Shown piece after piece: positions 26,301-39,400 of a DNA stretch of 64,000 nucleotides (position 1 is its first letter; the number at the start of each line of letters is the position of its first letter). This DNA comes from Tyto alba. Taxonomy: Eukaryota > Chordata > Aves > Strigiformes > Tytonidae. The notes beneath the pieces were generated by a model that searched no databases, was not told the DNA's origin, and saw only the letters and a list, made by a program, of their open reading frames with translations. The position numbers were made by a program, and so were the translations under genes. The stretch covers positions 17,601,518 to 17,665,517 of the forward strand of contig NW_024881313.1 of the NCBI RefSeq assembly GCF_018691265.1, in the 5' to 3' direction.

Positions 26301-29300
26301 AAAATAAATCTCATTAATATGCTCAGGCAATTGGAAGCCACGTTATACATGCCATCTCCAAAACAGATTAGTTACTGAACAAAGTAAGAAAATAGACACA
26401 CATGCATGATACCTAGTGTCTGCTAAAAATATTCTATAGAAGATCACTGCTTATTTCTTGTACACCTGTTGTATTTTTTGTCCATTCATCTCTTGCAAAG
26501 TCTAACAGCGTACTGGATTTTCAACCTCCTCAAAGGTTAATTGCAAGGTTGTGCTTTCTAATTATCTTTGCCATGTCTAAGTAAGTAAAGCAAATGCCTA
26601 AATCTGCTGCCTTTTTCATGAAACATGCTGCTGTTTTCAAAACCAGCCCTGGAGCAGTGACAGCAGCTTACACCATAGGGGACAGCAGATGAAAGCCATG
26701 CATGACCTGACTGCTCCCCATCCCTGCGTGGCCAGAGAGCGGCTGAGAGCAGGTGGCACAGGGGTTCTTTGGTGGCCAGGGCCAGCACACCACTCAAAGG
26801 CCCATCAGGTTCCTTCTGCCAGTGACCATGGGCAAGGAAAGGGCAGTTTTCCCTATGCTCTGGCCCCAAGAACACCTGCATGTTTTAGCAGGTTCAATCT
26901 TCTCAATATCATGAAGGCAGATGTCACTCCTGAGTTCTGGGACTCCTCACAGGTCTAGGAAGGGAGTAACTTCAGCTGCAAGTGAGGGAAATCTTCAAGG
27001 AAAGCACAACTTCAAGGTGATGCTTTTTACTTTGATCTTGCACATCCTTTCCCCAGACTTCAGATAAAACAATTGAATTTGCTTTTTATCCCTCAGCGAG
27101 TGGGTGGATGTTTGGGCATTCGGGAACTCTCCCAGGCAAATGCATGGAGGGGGATGCTAGCTGGCACCCACAAGTAGCACCCAGCTCTGCACCATGCCAC
27201 CAGAGCCCACCTGGCTGAGTGTTAGCAGCAGCACAGCACACATTGGTGACAGTCCAAAGCCATCCCTGGAGCCATCTCCCATCAAACACCTACCAAGCAA
27301 GGGAGTTGGGCTGTCTCTGTCTGCCACTGCAGCCTCCTTCTGCAACATCAACATGCACTCATTTCTCTAATGCACTTTGCTTGTAATTAAAACCAGATCT
27401 TGAAACTGGTAAATTCACCTATACATTCTGTTTTGGGAGTTAATAAGCTGAAAACCATTTCTACAGCATATGCAGTATACAGACTCAGTTGTCAGGGGTG
27501 ACCACAGACCTCAAAAGACAAGAAAAAAGACAAATAAACCCCTCTTTTAGGAATATCTGCCGCTTTCCCTTCTTCCAGATGAAACTAGAGGCTCACTTTC
27601 ATGCCATATTTGACAGCATGGATGGAGTGCTGCAGGGCATGCCACAAAATGCTGCCAACTTCTCCACCCCAACACGTGCAATAAGTATGAATGAGCCACA
27701 GCAACTGTCAGCACTTAACAGAAAATAAGGTGCTGCCTGCTTGCTCTGTACTATGGGCTCATTAGCTGATGGTTGTTGCACAGGCTGAGTTTCATCTTTT
27801 AATTTTAGCATGTAGATTTTAAATAGACATGATTACAGCAGACATGGGAGAAACTTGTGACTGATGCTTTACTTCAGCTTTCAGATTTAGAGAAAGAGAG
27901 CTTTTAAGCAGAGAATTTTCCAGCTGAGAAGAATAGCTTTATGCTCAAACATATAGCCAGGGGTTAAAAACTTGCAAATGGAATTTAGATATGACAATGC
28001 ACCTATATGAGCTAAGCAAATTAATTCAATATACTCACTTTTATTCCTAGTAATCTCAATTACCTGTCCCTTCTCTGTATCTGAGACAAAGCCATATACT
28101 CAGAGCTTCCACTTACACAGAAAACGTCTTTGAGAGCACAGAGGATCATATCCAGATTTCTTATTTGTTGTTTTCCCAAATTACTTGCTTGACCAAAATG
28201 GCAACGTACATAACAGCAGCCACACTGCTGCAGTGACTGGCCACTCTCAGCTCGCTTTTTGTAAGTCAGTGCCTTTGGTGGTCAGTAACTCTGACTTGGG
28301 GCAGCACCTGCTGACATGACCAAGAAGCACTGAACTATGTAGGCACTTCTATTACACTCAGTACAGATATTTTTGAGAGGGAGTTTGCAGCAGCCCAAAG
28401 CCGGATATCATTCTTGTTCTCAAGCTGCTGGATCAGCAGTGCTCTCTGTAGGGAAAGGCACTGGGAGAAGGCTATGAATGAAGTTATTGCAGAGAGGTGG
28501 ACAGAAAGACTATCACCTCCTACCAGAAAGATCAGCTCTGGAGCAGCACATTCATTCTCCTCCAGACAACAGCCATTTATTTGCACAAGGTGTGTTGTAT
28601 CCCAGGAGACAGCAAAGAGGGACAAGTTGGGGAACATCTGCCAACACCTTCAACCTGTGAGATTTCCACACTTGGCAGCTGCTGTTAGACCTTCACAACC
28701 ACCTCTTCTTCCCAATGTAGTCGCAAAGGCTTCTGAAACATAACCTGGAAGACAGCCAGGTTGTTGAAGGGAAGTCCCTCTGTGCAAGTGACAAACTACT
28801 TTATTTTAGATTGAAAAGTAGTTTTAATGAAGTTCCATCTGATGTTTTTGAGTTATTGTTCAGGCAGGTATTAAAGATCTAACAAATTGTCAACATTTGT
28901 ATTAATTGGCATTTACGTTACAGTTAAATGCAGATGCCAAGCACCTGCAGGCTGGTTTCCTTATCTACGTTTGCCATTCCAATATGGCTGTGTAAATCAC
29001 TGCTTTCAAACAGTTGAAGAAACAAAATATTGAAAATGCGTCTTCTGAATATTGTGCAGTTACTTTCATGAACAAGTTGATTTTGACAAGGACAAAAGCA
29101 ATACCTTTTAACAAAATCCTGCACGATTTCACCCAAGAGCAGTCAAAGAGAGGAGACCGTATTCAGCAAAAGCAAAGTCTGTAAATTGAATAAGGTGTAC
29201 CTGTGCAGAACCTGTAGGCAACTACCCATACAGTAGAAACCTTATTACCCCAACTGGCACAAACTGGGAGCAGCAGCATTCCTCAAGTAAGCAGCATAAG

Positions 29301-30849
29301 GGGAACTGGGTAATCCTGTGTGAGCCTGGAGTCTAGATCCAGAGTGATGCTCCAGCTCCATGGGAAGTCATGGGCTTGCTGAAACAACAATCACATGAAT
29401 CTCAGAAGCCTGTAGTAGGCAGAAAGTCAGAGGTGATGATCAAAATAACAGGTCTTCCTTGTCTTGTCACAGAGCTTGTACCTGCAGCTGAAGCACAGCA
29501 AGAGCCATAAGTTCCCACTGCATCAATTCCCAGTTTTCCATCCCTTTTTCTGTTTCAAATATGCAACAATACTATTTTCAGCTACATGACAGTTTACCTC
29601 TACTAGGAGAATAAATATTTTATGATCATCAGTTTAAATAACTAGATATTTAAAGAAGAAATGTGGTCATGCACAGTATCCAAAAGCAGCAAGCTATTAA
29701 CCACAATGTTAGGTGAAACACGTTGCTATCATCCACATCTCTATCACCTTTGTAACAGCTCCCAGTAAATTAGTTGTGGTACAATGGCAGAACATAAATA
29801 TTTCAGCTAGGAATGCTTAAACTGCAAAAACCTGTCTGTAAAGCCCCCCATCTGTGGTAGTCACTCCCTCAAAATTTGCAGTTAAAGCTGAGTATGTAGA
29901 TAGCACAGGTCATGTAATTAGTTGGGTGTAAGTATTCCCAAGAGCCAGATCACTGCTGATAACTGCCAAGTGTTCCTGATGCTTTTAATCCCCTTTGCCA
30001 CTCACAGGGATGCTACTTCTGTGATCCTCTCATTCCTTCCAGCCTCCCCCAAAGCTCACTTGTGCTGCTCATTCACATGAAGAAGCAGCTGGGAAAATAG
30101 GCAGGTTTGAGCAGATAGATAAGACACAACAGCCATCAAAACCTGTCCACTCCTCACTGAGGATCTGCAGGATCTTTATCTTCCCCCATACTTCTTGCCT
30201 TGCTTGGTGATTTATTACCCTGAAATCCTCTGTCAGGTTTGATTCAAAGTCCACAGTCCTCCAGAGCTCAATTTGTAATATATTTATGACATTTCTGGAA
30301 CAGTAGAAGTTATACAGCAAAAAGTTGCATAATTCAGGGTTGATTTTTGTGGGTTTTTTTGTTAGAAAATATAAGAAAAGCTTCTTTGAACAAGACAGAG
30401 ACAGTATTTTGATTTCCCTTTTTCATTTCTAAGCTCATACACACCTACTATTTTGGAATTACTGTTATTAGAAGAGTGCCTGGCACCCCTCACTGAGCTC
30501 AAAGCTTCATTTATTGCTATTAGCCCAGCAAAGGTGCACTGAAAAGTGTTGCACCTGTAGCATTCATCAAATGCAATTTGCCCATCTTAGAGTTTTATTC
30601 TTTCCCTTCTAATGCTCTGAGTAGCTCTGATATTTCCCACAATTTTCTCTGAATCACTAATTATTACATTTGATTGCCATTAATATGAAGAGCTAACATT
30701 ATTTGATACAGTCTGTCAAGAGGGCAGACCATCTAATTTTGTATGGCTTATATTTGTATGTGTTTCCCAAATATAGGTGTAAGTAATTATAGTTAATTAC
30801 TGTTTAGTGCCAAGTACAAGCCAGACTAAGCTTCCAGCTCTAAATATAC
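20373..30849. other. long non-coding stretch with scattered GC-rich patches
   Basis: No gene, LTR or CR1 was recognised in over 10 kb. GC-rich patches stand out from the AT-rich background at about 20630-21010, 21780-22000, 22950-23360, 24296-24570, 26640-26880 and 27090-27340. The longest stop-free frame of the window (20394-20780, minus, 128 codons) falls in the first patch and has no recognisable domains. GC-rich DNA simply has fewer stop codons. A 16-base A run lies at 22878-22893. None of the patches shows convincing splice sites or codon structure. Confidence 0.5.
24296..24570. other. GC-rich islet with CpG enrichment
   Basis: Around 11 CpG dinucleotides fall within roughly 230 bases (including ACCGG, CCCGCGC, AACGCG and CCGAGCGG), in a background where CpG is scarce. 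Frames are open in several phases on both strands, as expected of GC-rich DNA. There is no obvious TATA or initiator. It could be a small orphan CpG island, a relic of a GC-rich mobile element or nothing functional. I do not recognise the sequence. Confidence 0.4.
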
Positions 30850-30867
30850 ATATATATATATATATAT
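30850..30867. repeat. (TA)n microsatellite
   Basis: A pure alternating AT tract of 18 bases is followed, after GATCCAC, by a second shorter ATATATAT block. The pair can fold back on itself. Likely slippage-prone. Confidence 0.85.
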
Positions 30868-31079
30868 GATCCACATATATATGGATTTCCCTGCAAGGAC
30901 CCATTTCTACAAAGCATTTAAGCACCTGCCTTGGAGCTTGTTGCTTTCATAGCTAAAGCCTAACTCCGTGTATTTTTCCAGACATGGTTTCTAGATACTA
31001 ATGCAATGTAAATAACATCAAAGTGGGAGAAATTGGTGGCAAAACCACACTGAGTGAAAATGTAATCTGAGTTTCATGG

Positions 31080-31572
31080 TGTCATCGTTTGAGCCTGTGC
31101 TCAGCAGCTAAACACCCCACAGTCGCTCACCCACCCTCCCCCCACTTGGGAATGGGGAGGGAATCGGAGGGGCAAAGGGAGACTCGCGGGTTGAGATAAA
31201 AACAGTTTGATAATATTAACAGAACAATACACTGACAGCAGTATCAATGGGTAATGTACCATACAGCTGCTCACCTCCTGCCAACCAACACCCACCTGCT
31301 CCCAGCCGGCAATCCCAGACACCAAGCCACCACAGCCACACTCCCAGACATGGCAGCCAGTCCTGACCCACTCCTGCCTTTATATAGTGAGCACAATGTC
31401 ACATGACATGGACTATCGGCCAATCGGGGCCCAGCCCTCCAGCTGTGCTCCCCCCGCCCCCACGCACAGGTGAGGGCACTGGGCCCTGGGGAGCCCCTGG
31501 GGTCTCAGGGTGCTGCAGCACTCCTCCCGCTGCCAGACCCACGGGAACTCTAGTCCAGCACCAACCAGGACA
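31080..31572 (-). mobile_element. solo LTR, diverged relative of the LTR at 4237
   Basis: Read on the minus strand it begins TGTCCTGGTTGGTGCTGG at 31572 and ends in ...CAAACGATGACA at 31080, giving clean TG...CA ends over 493 bp. Shared blocks with the 4237-4778 LTR include the 5' TGTCCTGG terminus, the TATATAAA box (31379-31386), the GTGAGC-ATGTCACATGACATGG equivalent and the CTCGCGGGTTGAGATAAAAACAGTTT segment. A GC-rich 5' part (about 31430-31560) differs from the first copy and U3 is about 87 bases shorter up to the TATA box. There is no internal retroviral sequence. Flanks CATGG and GGTGG match at three of five positions, which is not enough to call a duplication. Confidence 0.85.
31379..31386 (-). 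promoter_or_regulatory. TATA box of the LTR at 31080-31572
   Basis: TATATAAA on the minus strand, in the same context as in the related LTR at 4237-4778. Its conservation between two diverged copies supports it as the original retroviral promoter. Present activity is unknown. Confidence 0.65.
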
Positions 31573-33391
31573 GGTGGAAACCCTCCTGTAAGGTCTCCTC
31601 TGTTCCCACAGCCTCAGATCCCACTGCACTAACACTGCACTGAAGCTCTGTTTTCCCACTCTCAGGAAGCATCCATCAGGAAGCTGACTAGCGAACAAAG
31701 AAGATGTTTCTATCACTAACTCTGTAGCAAAACAAGATCTAAATGACATTAAAAATAACAAAATGTGCAAAAGTTCTTATGCTTTTGTGAGCAGGCTGGG
31801 ATGCAAACAGTGTCCTTGGGAACACCAGCTTCACAAGAATGGGTTCTGTAGATCAATGCAATTTATCCTCATCATTCTGAGCTGATGGAAAATTATAGGT
31901 GCAAGCATTTCAACCAAGCATGTTTTTCATTAAAAATATCAGAATAAACCCACAAAAGTTTCATATGGAAATGCTGCCTTAACATAATGAAGAGTCGTAG
32001 TTTAACTGCCTGGTGATTCTGGTGGAGGCTAGCACAATGACTGCTGTGAGGACCAGCCACAGCAGCTCCACAAGTGAGTCAGTGACACAGGGGTAAGGTG
32101 GGCTGGCCAGAAGTCCCACCTGCAGATAAGACTACAGAAGGTAAGACTACAGCTGAAAAACACCTTGCTGTTTCTTAGGTCAGTAATTTCTAAACTGAGT
32201 AATTTCACATGATAGTTTACAGCTTGGGGATTAAAAGGTTGGGTTTTTTTCCACCTAAAAATAATCATCCGCTCAAGAAAATTAATTCCAGTGACTGGGG
32301 GAGACAGGCATTAGGCTGGAGGTGGTTCTTTCTGCCAGAAATAGCCTGATTAATCAAAGAATCACATTTCATATCCATTTGTCTGTATACCTCTAAAAGC
32401 TGTATGAAAATGGAATAATAAATACCATCACAATTTGTTCATGTGTTCTCAGATAATCTTTCCCTATGGAAACAATGACAGTGTTGTACTGTGAAAGGAG
32501 AGTCAGACATTAGGGCAAAAGCATTACTTTTCTCATCAAGCATACTACAACACCAGGAATTAAGAAACCTCCTTTTTGCCACTATATTTCCATTACTAAG
32601 TACTGATATAGATTATTTCCTTTGATCTCCTTGGGCAGGTGAGAGATACTATCTTGTTTTTTAATTTAAAATAAGTTCTCCATTATGGACTATGTATAGA
32701 ATGATACTTTAAAACAAACCTTACTAGAAATGTAAAGTGTGGTAAAAAAATGAGCTATTAGAGAAAAAAATAATGTCATTCATCTGGTGACCTGTTTCAC
32801 AAATTAATTATTCTTTTTAAGAAACTAACACATATCAGTGACTAAATTCAGGTTAATAAAAGCATTGTTTACTCATTCTTTGCTGACAAGGCTTGATTGA
32901 TGTTCTGAGAGACGCAATTCACCATCTGAATTTTCTGCTTAGGATTATATTGCCAAGACGTCCCTCTAGCAGGAGGCATAGTTTTTGTTTGTTTTCCCCC
33001 AAGCTGTTTAAAATTATAAACATATGGTGCAAATATATAACAATATTATGTGAACCCAAACTGGAATGTGAGTTTGTAACAATCTTCTCTAAAATAAACT
33101 AAACCAACTTTGTGACTTCAGTCTGTCTACTGGTCCGACATTTTTAAGAAGCTTTTGGACTTGCTTTTTCCTTTTATAAGTGAGATCCAGTGAATAAAAA
33201 GGTAATATATGCCAATTTCCCCACACAGACATTGACACGCTGCCAAATGCAGCCCAATGCAAAGTAAGCTGACTTTCATGGAAATTCACCCACACACAAC
33301 AGAATTACGTTTGTTCTACTTTTCTTTAAATGGCCACATAATCCTTGTTTAATGTGAAAAGACAGGAATAACTCTATAGCATAACCTCTGT
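31573..33391. other. non-coding stretch
   Basis: Unique DNA without a recognised gene or repeat, GC-moderate near the LTR and AT-rich after about 32400. The part beyond about 33000 may belong to the A-tailed candidate retrocopy described at 33392-33490, but its start is not visible. Confidence 0.45.
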
Positions 33392-33490
33392 AATAAAGAA
33401 AACAGCTGTGGTTGAGAGTTCTTCATATTGTAGATATAGCTTACAGAATAAAGGGAGCTGACTTATTGGAAAAAAAAAAAAAAAAAAAAA
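33392..33490 (+). other. A-tailed segment with two AATAAA signals (possible retrocopy 3' end)
   Basis: AATAAA occurs at 33392-33397 and again at 33447-33452. The second lies 17 bases before an uninterrupted run of 21 A's at 33470-33490. This is the spacing of a polyadenylated transcript end, so the segment could be the 3' end of a reverse-transcribed mRNA or non-coding RNA. I cannot find a coding body upstream or matching flanking direct repeats. A slippage-generated A tract near chance AATAAA hexamers in AT-rich DNA is an equally simple reading. Confidence 0.3.
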
Positions 33491-36400
33491 CGCAGGTTAA
33501 ATCTGGCTGATGTAGATGCTCAGCAGACAGGAGCATAGACTCTACTGAATTATAAATGTCACGGTTGACCTCCCAAGCCATTGACCAGGTTTGGGAAGTA
33601 AAGCAGTGGCTAGCACTGTCAGAGCTGCATTATCTATTGATGTATCCTGCCCTACAGTAAAAATACCTGTTCATTAACCCAACCTGCATTCTTCTCCCAG
33701 GTACAGTTTGAGAGATGTGCAAATATGACTGAAGTCAGAATAGAGTGCAAAACAAAATGTGTTTTAACTCGTAGTAATTACACCACATTACAAATGCAAT
33801 TGTGGTAAATCTGCTGGCAGTTGGGATGTTGTGCATCACAACCTGTCTGAACTTTATGGTTGCTGCACCAGCTGAATTCCTGTTCAGAGTGAAGGCTATG
33901 GCATGCAGCACGGCTGCAGCAGGGATGCTCTTCGCTGGGGCCGATTCCTTCTTCAGGTCCACTTCACTCAGCACTTACGATTCTGCACCAGGGACAGTGC
34001 TGAGACACCAGTCAGTACTTCTTTGCATATTTCTCGCCAGCTCCTTAAGCCATTTTGGAATGAAGCCAATCAGATACCTTTAGGCATTTACCGGGGAGTA
34101 GGGATACAAAGATTGGCTGATAGCAGATCTGCTTTACATTCACTGGTGGCTTCTCACATTTTCAGTTAAAGACAGAAATAAGTCTCCTTCTTATTTGAAA
34201 ATAATCAACAAAGATCTACGCCAAAATATTGGTGCTTTAGAGCTCATTAGACTTTTTCTAATAACACTGAAGAATGCATCCATGTTTCCTGGACTTTTAT
34301 TAAAATGACCCAAGCTTAAATTAATTGTCTCGGGAAGAAAATACGTAACATAATTTGCTCAACCCACAATAATGTCTTTCTTCCAAGCAGTTTGGAAGAG
34401 TCTGATGAAGAATGATGCAGGTAGCTGTTGTGCCAGGAAAACATTTCCACACTGCACCTGCTGTGCCCGAGTCTGCTCCGTGGCGAAGCGGAGCCGGGGA
34501 CTCAATAACAGCCGCTGCCACCAGCGCCTCTGGAAAACAGTGACTTTCACATATGCCCTCGCTGTTTCCCCCAGAATGGTAAATAATAGGCTTTTCATTT
34601 TAGATTGACAACAGGCTATTAGGTTCTTTAAAAAAAAAAAAAAATCTTAGTGGAGAAATTAAGTACTAATTTTTAATGAAAAACCAGACTGGGAGCAGAC
34701 AAATGGTGTCATAGCCAGTCTGGCTGGCATCACCTTGCTCATGAGAGTGGCCACCAAGCAAGGCAGCCACTTGAGCACCACAGAGCTGGGACCAGGACCA
34801 GCTCCAGACCCTGGTGTGGTTTCTTCCATTTGGAGAAGACCTCCAGCAAGGCTTGCCTTAATGTGGGCTCTGTAGCACTGCAAAGAAGCTGAGGGACAAG
34901 GGCAGAGGAATGTGGCTTGCAGTAAGGTGAAAGGTCCATTTTCAGCGACTGCTGCCGCATAACCCCACTGTGATATGGGTAGGTTCTTCCAAGGTGTCTC
35001 CTGACTTCACTCTCTGCTCCAGCTGCTCCTGAAATGCTGCTCTGGACCCTGTGACAGTGTCAAAAAGGAGAGGGGAAAGGGTCTGTGGCCATGGTGTGCG
35101 ATGCAGGAGTGTGCACACTACGTATATATGCAAAAGGAGCAAAAAAGCAAAGGAACCCCCTCTGTTCTCCATCCTCCAGTTACTCTGCAGACAGGGGTGA
35201 AAAACAAAGGAATTTTTCTAAGATTTGGTCATTCCTATGGAATTTTTGCAAAATGAAGTGCAGAGATTCTCTTGCTGGATTTGCAGGTGGACAGCAAGGA
35301 CTCTACAGTTTTGCTGGTGGCTTTTTCCTTTATTTTTCTTCAGTTGTATCTGAACACACAGTAACATTAGAGGAGAGGCTGTTGGTCTAACAGCAGAAAT
35401 TTTTCTGCTTAACCTCTGCCTGCCCCATCTCCACACAGGGAGGCATGCTGGAGACACTGATTACTAAAGCTGCCTGCCTCTTGGCCTCCCCATCCTAAAG
35501 CACCATGGAGATCAGGTGCATGGAGGTTACTGAACAGTAGGAAAGATATTTTTGTCATCTAACTTGAATCATTTTGTCACCTTCCTCTTCAAACAGAAAT
35601 AGCAGCAGGTAAAAGAAGAACATTTGTCAAAATGAGGGTATCGTGTTAAGGACTTGAATGCCTTTTATGCAGAGGGTTCCAAAGTTGTTATCCCATGACA
35701 GATGCCAAACACTACAGATTATCATTTTGAATCGAGGAATCACTTTCTATAAAACAGAAAAAACCTTAGTTATACCATACAGTATCTTGCAAGTTCTTTG
35801 CTATTTTATTAGGTGTTTTGTAGCAACTTGATATGTTAAAATGTGGCACAGAAGAGCCACGTTCTGCAGAAGGACTCAGATATTACAGATCAATAACCTG
35901 CAAATTAGTCTCAATCTGTGAAAGAAAATCTTCAAGACACACCCTCTGTTAATTCAACAAGAAGAAATTCCCTCTTTTCTGCACTGTTTTCTTGAATGAT
36001 AGTCTGCCCGGTTTTATTTAGTGTGAAGAATTTAACCTATAGGCCAGCTATTTTCCATTATTTCATTGCCATATTTTTCAAAGATTGTCTGGTATGTACC
36101 AAAACTGCCAATCATCTGAGATTACTGCGACAAAAGTTTTTCTGTTTTATTGCACAGATCTGAGACCATATTCTTCAAATCCAGTTGCCTAAAATTAGGG
36201 TTCTGTTTTTATGTACCTCCATTTTCCAGGGATTCACAACCCCTACAATTAATAGGTTCACAATATCTCAGAAAAGTCAAGCCAGTTTTGTTTAATTTTC
36301 TTCATACCCACTCCTGAGTCTAACCTTAGGTATAATCTGTGAACGTGCTGCCTCCCAGAACATGTCTGAGATTCTCAAATGTGCTCAGGTTTAGCCTAAG

Positions 36401-39400
36401 TCTACACCCACTGTTCACTGAAAACATCAAATGTATATTGATTTCCATAGTTACGGAGAAACCGATACTGAGCACTTGTGAGAATCCCATCTTCATTGGC
36501 TGCAGATTGTAACTCTGACATAACCCTAGATTTACAATATCGAAGTGGAAGAAAAACCTTCTTCCAGAAATTATAAGATTGGACATGAACAACTCCGTTT
36601 CAAACCAACAGGTTAAGTGACTGAATCAGAAACATGCAGAGCAGCACATGTGGCAGCACATGTGGTGTATGCAGTCACAGGGTGAGTACCTCAAACTGCA
36701 GTAGCCTTTCCTGGGGAGCTGGGGGTTGCAGGGAATGAGCCATAGGAAGGGCAGGGGCGTGGGGACCATGGGACCCCCTTTGATTTGAAGCGTGAAGCCA
36801 CCTCTCTTCTGTTGCTGCTCTTCTGACTGCTGGGCTGCACCTGACTTTCTGGGGTGAAGCTTATAAATTCAGGCTCGTGGAGCCTATTTCGATTGTGCCC
36901 CATGGATCATTATTTCCATGATTTATAAGTGGCTGCCACTGCCAGTGGCACAATTTGTGTGCTATGAAAAGGTCTGTTCCGTGGACGGGACCTCATCAGC
37001 GAGCGCAATGGTTTCCTCCCAGCAGTTCTGCTTGGAAAAGCTTCCATTTAGCCAGATTTCCGCCACTGTCTACATCCAAAATTAGATTAGACACTTGTTT
37101 TGCAAGACTGTTCATTACATCACACCATAGTTCCTAGTGGCTAGGACATTTTATTAGTGCTGCTGAAAATAGGCTTCAAATATGAAAAATGAAACTGGGC
37201 CAATTTTATCATTTCCAGTCATTTGATGCCAAACTTTCACACAGTAGAATAAGACACAACAGCAACAAAAAAACAGTGTGAAATAAGATACTAATTGAAA
37301 TGATACAAATTAGCCTGTATATCTTCCTTTTAGTTCATACCTAGTTTTCCTACCAGAACATAATGATTATGGAAGACCAAGATACAGTGTAATGATATTA
37401 CATCAAATGATTCAATACAGTAAGTTAAACATTTTCTGGGTTTGGTTTACATTTCAGCTGTAATCATAAGAAGTTTTCTTAATGTTTCTGACATGACTGT
37501 TTTAGGCAAATACTTCGTAAAAAAAATCCTTGATGACATGAATGCAATTACAGATCTCCGATGACAGTCACAAGTCATGTTACAGAGCCACACTGACATT
37601 TATCTTAATGGATACTTGTTGTATGGAAGAGAAAATTGACTGAATTCTACATTGAGAGTGAGGGAGAAAACCAAAAGCACCTAATCATAGTATAACTGAG
37701 TTAAATTGGAAGAAAAAACAGCTTCCAAAACACAGAAATAACTCAATTATTTCATATTTTTTTTCCCTCAGTCCTGTTATACTTTTTTTCCCTAATCTAT
37801 CCTGTGTTTTTTTCTGACTGGAAACATTTGTAAGCCAGTATCTGGTATACCTGTAGGTGGAAAATATTTATTTTGACCCAATTGCACCTAGCAGGAAAAG
37901 TTGATTATATTCACAATGAAGACAAAGAGAGCTGCCCCAATACAACATGGGGCTTATCTGGGTCCTTTGGGCTCCACTCCTCACCATTTCCAGCAGCGCA
38001 CACAGCCCTGCAGATCCAGCCTCTCCCATGACAGACAGGAATTGCAGAAGAGTTGCTGACAGAGAAATCTTCCAACCAGTGTGTTGGCCAGCGTAACACG
38101 TACGAGGTTATCTAAAATACATAAGCTTGTCTACTATAATTTTATGTGTATTTTTACACATCAAAATATCATTGCTCTCTTGACCTCTGTGGCATATTAT
38201 AAATGTAGGTTTTGCACATTAAGCAACCTTTTACTGTTTTTCTTCTCTTTCCTTTCTGTAGTCCCTTGTCAGTTTAGCAGAGACTTCTTGATTTACCTTC
38301 TCTTTTCTGTTCAATATTTGTTTTTCTACACACTTCACAAGTGCCACAGCATCTACAGTTCATTGTATTTGATCAAGTTAGATCACATATACATAGTGAA
38401 GTCCCTGAAACACACAGGTACTGCAAGATGAATTAAGGAGGTTGTGCAAGTTCTTAAAATCACATTTTACAAAACCAGCTGAAAAGACAGTGGGTAATAA
38501 AAGGCAGTCAAGCCACATATCCTGCAGAAATTGAGTGATACAAGGCAGCAGGTTGACCACTGTTTGTCACCTGCCAGCTAAATTAATTGGTATGCGACTT
38601 ATTACTTGCTGACTTTTCTGCCAGTTTGATAAGATGTAATTCATGTTTTGGGTAGTGAGGCTGGGATCTCATTTGGCTGTAACATTCCCTTTGCTCTTGC
38701 TGAGTCTGCCCCTCTCCGACTTACTCAAAATACTCACATGCTAATGGAAACTGTTGAGGGCCAGTTTCTGTACTAGTATGTAGAGACTTGTTACTGATGT
38801 CAAGAATAACACCTTTTCAGCAAATTACTAGTTTCTTCCTACCCCGGACAAAACCTGAAGAGTATTATCCCATCTCTGACTTGTTCTAGTTAGCACCAGA
38901 AGGTAAAACCATTTTTTGTTTTCTGAGTTAGGAAAACAGAGAACCAGCAACTGCCCAAGTTTACAACTGTGTCAAACCCAAACACACATTTCTAGGCAGA
39001 AAGTGCTGCTCTGGGGGAGGAGGTTGCATCCCATGGTGACTACAGCACCTGCTATGTCTGGAGTATGTAAACAGCAAATGCGAACATTTCCTGAGATTTA
39101 TTTCAAGCTCCAGACGTCACAAAGTGAATCCAAGTAACTGCACTTTGTGCAGGAATGAAATCTAGGTAGATAACATACAGATGTAAAAGCAGATTGTTAA
39201 GAGCAATTTGTACCTGGTGCAAGTATTCCTTATGCAGCAAATGGAAAGATTAGTGGTGTCTGATTGTGTGTACATGGTGCTCGTGTTTGAGAAGTGGGAC
39301 AAGTGCAGAAAGCTAGACTTGGCTCTTCTCAGCCACAACAGGGCAAAGGATTGGATACCCCAAAATCTGCAAGTCCTTGAAGTAGCAGGGGACCTCACAG

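Noticed and set aside
4237..31572. A single large provirus bounded by the two related LTRs
   Set aside because: The LTRs are strongly diverged, the internal distance is about 26 kb, and two CR1 copies and unique DNA but no retroviral genes lie between them.
33735..34083. Overlapping open frames on both strands, one with a hydrophobic N terminus
   Set aside because: Ala-rich wording reflects the GC-rich CAGC/GCTG composition. Neither protein resembles a known family and both strands are equally open.
38081..38431. 116-codon plus-strand frame rich in Phe, Leu and Tyr
   Set aside because: T-rich low-complexity DNA yields hydrophobic residues; there is no coherent membrane-protein pattern.
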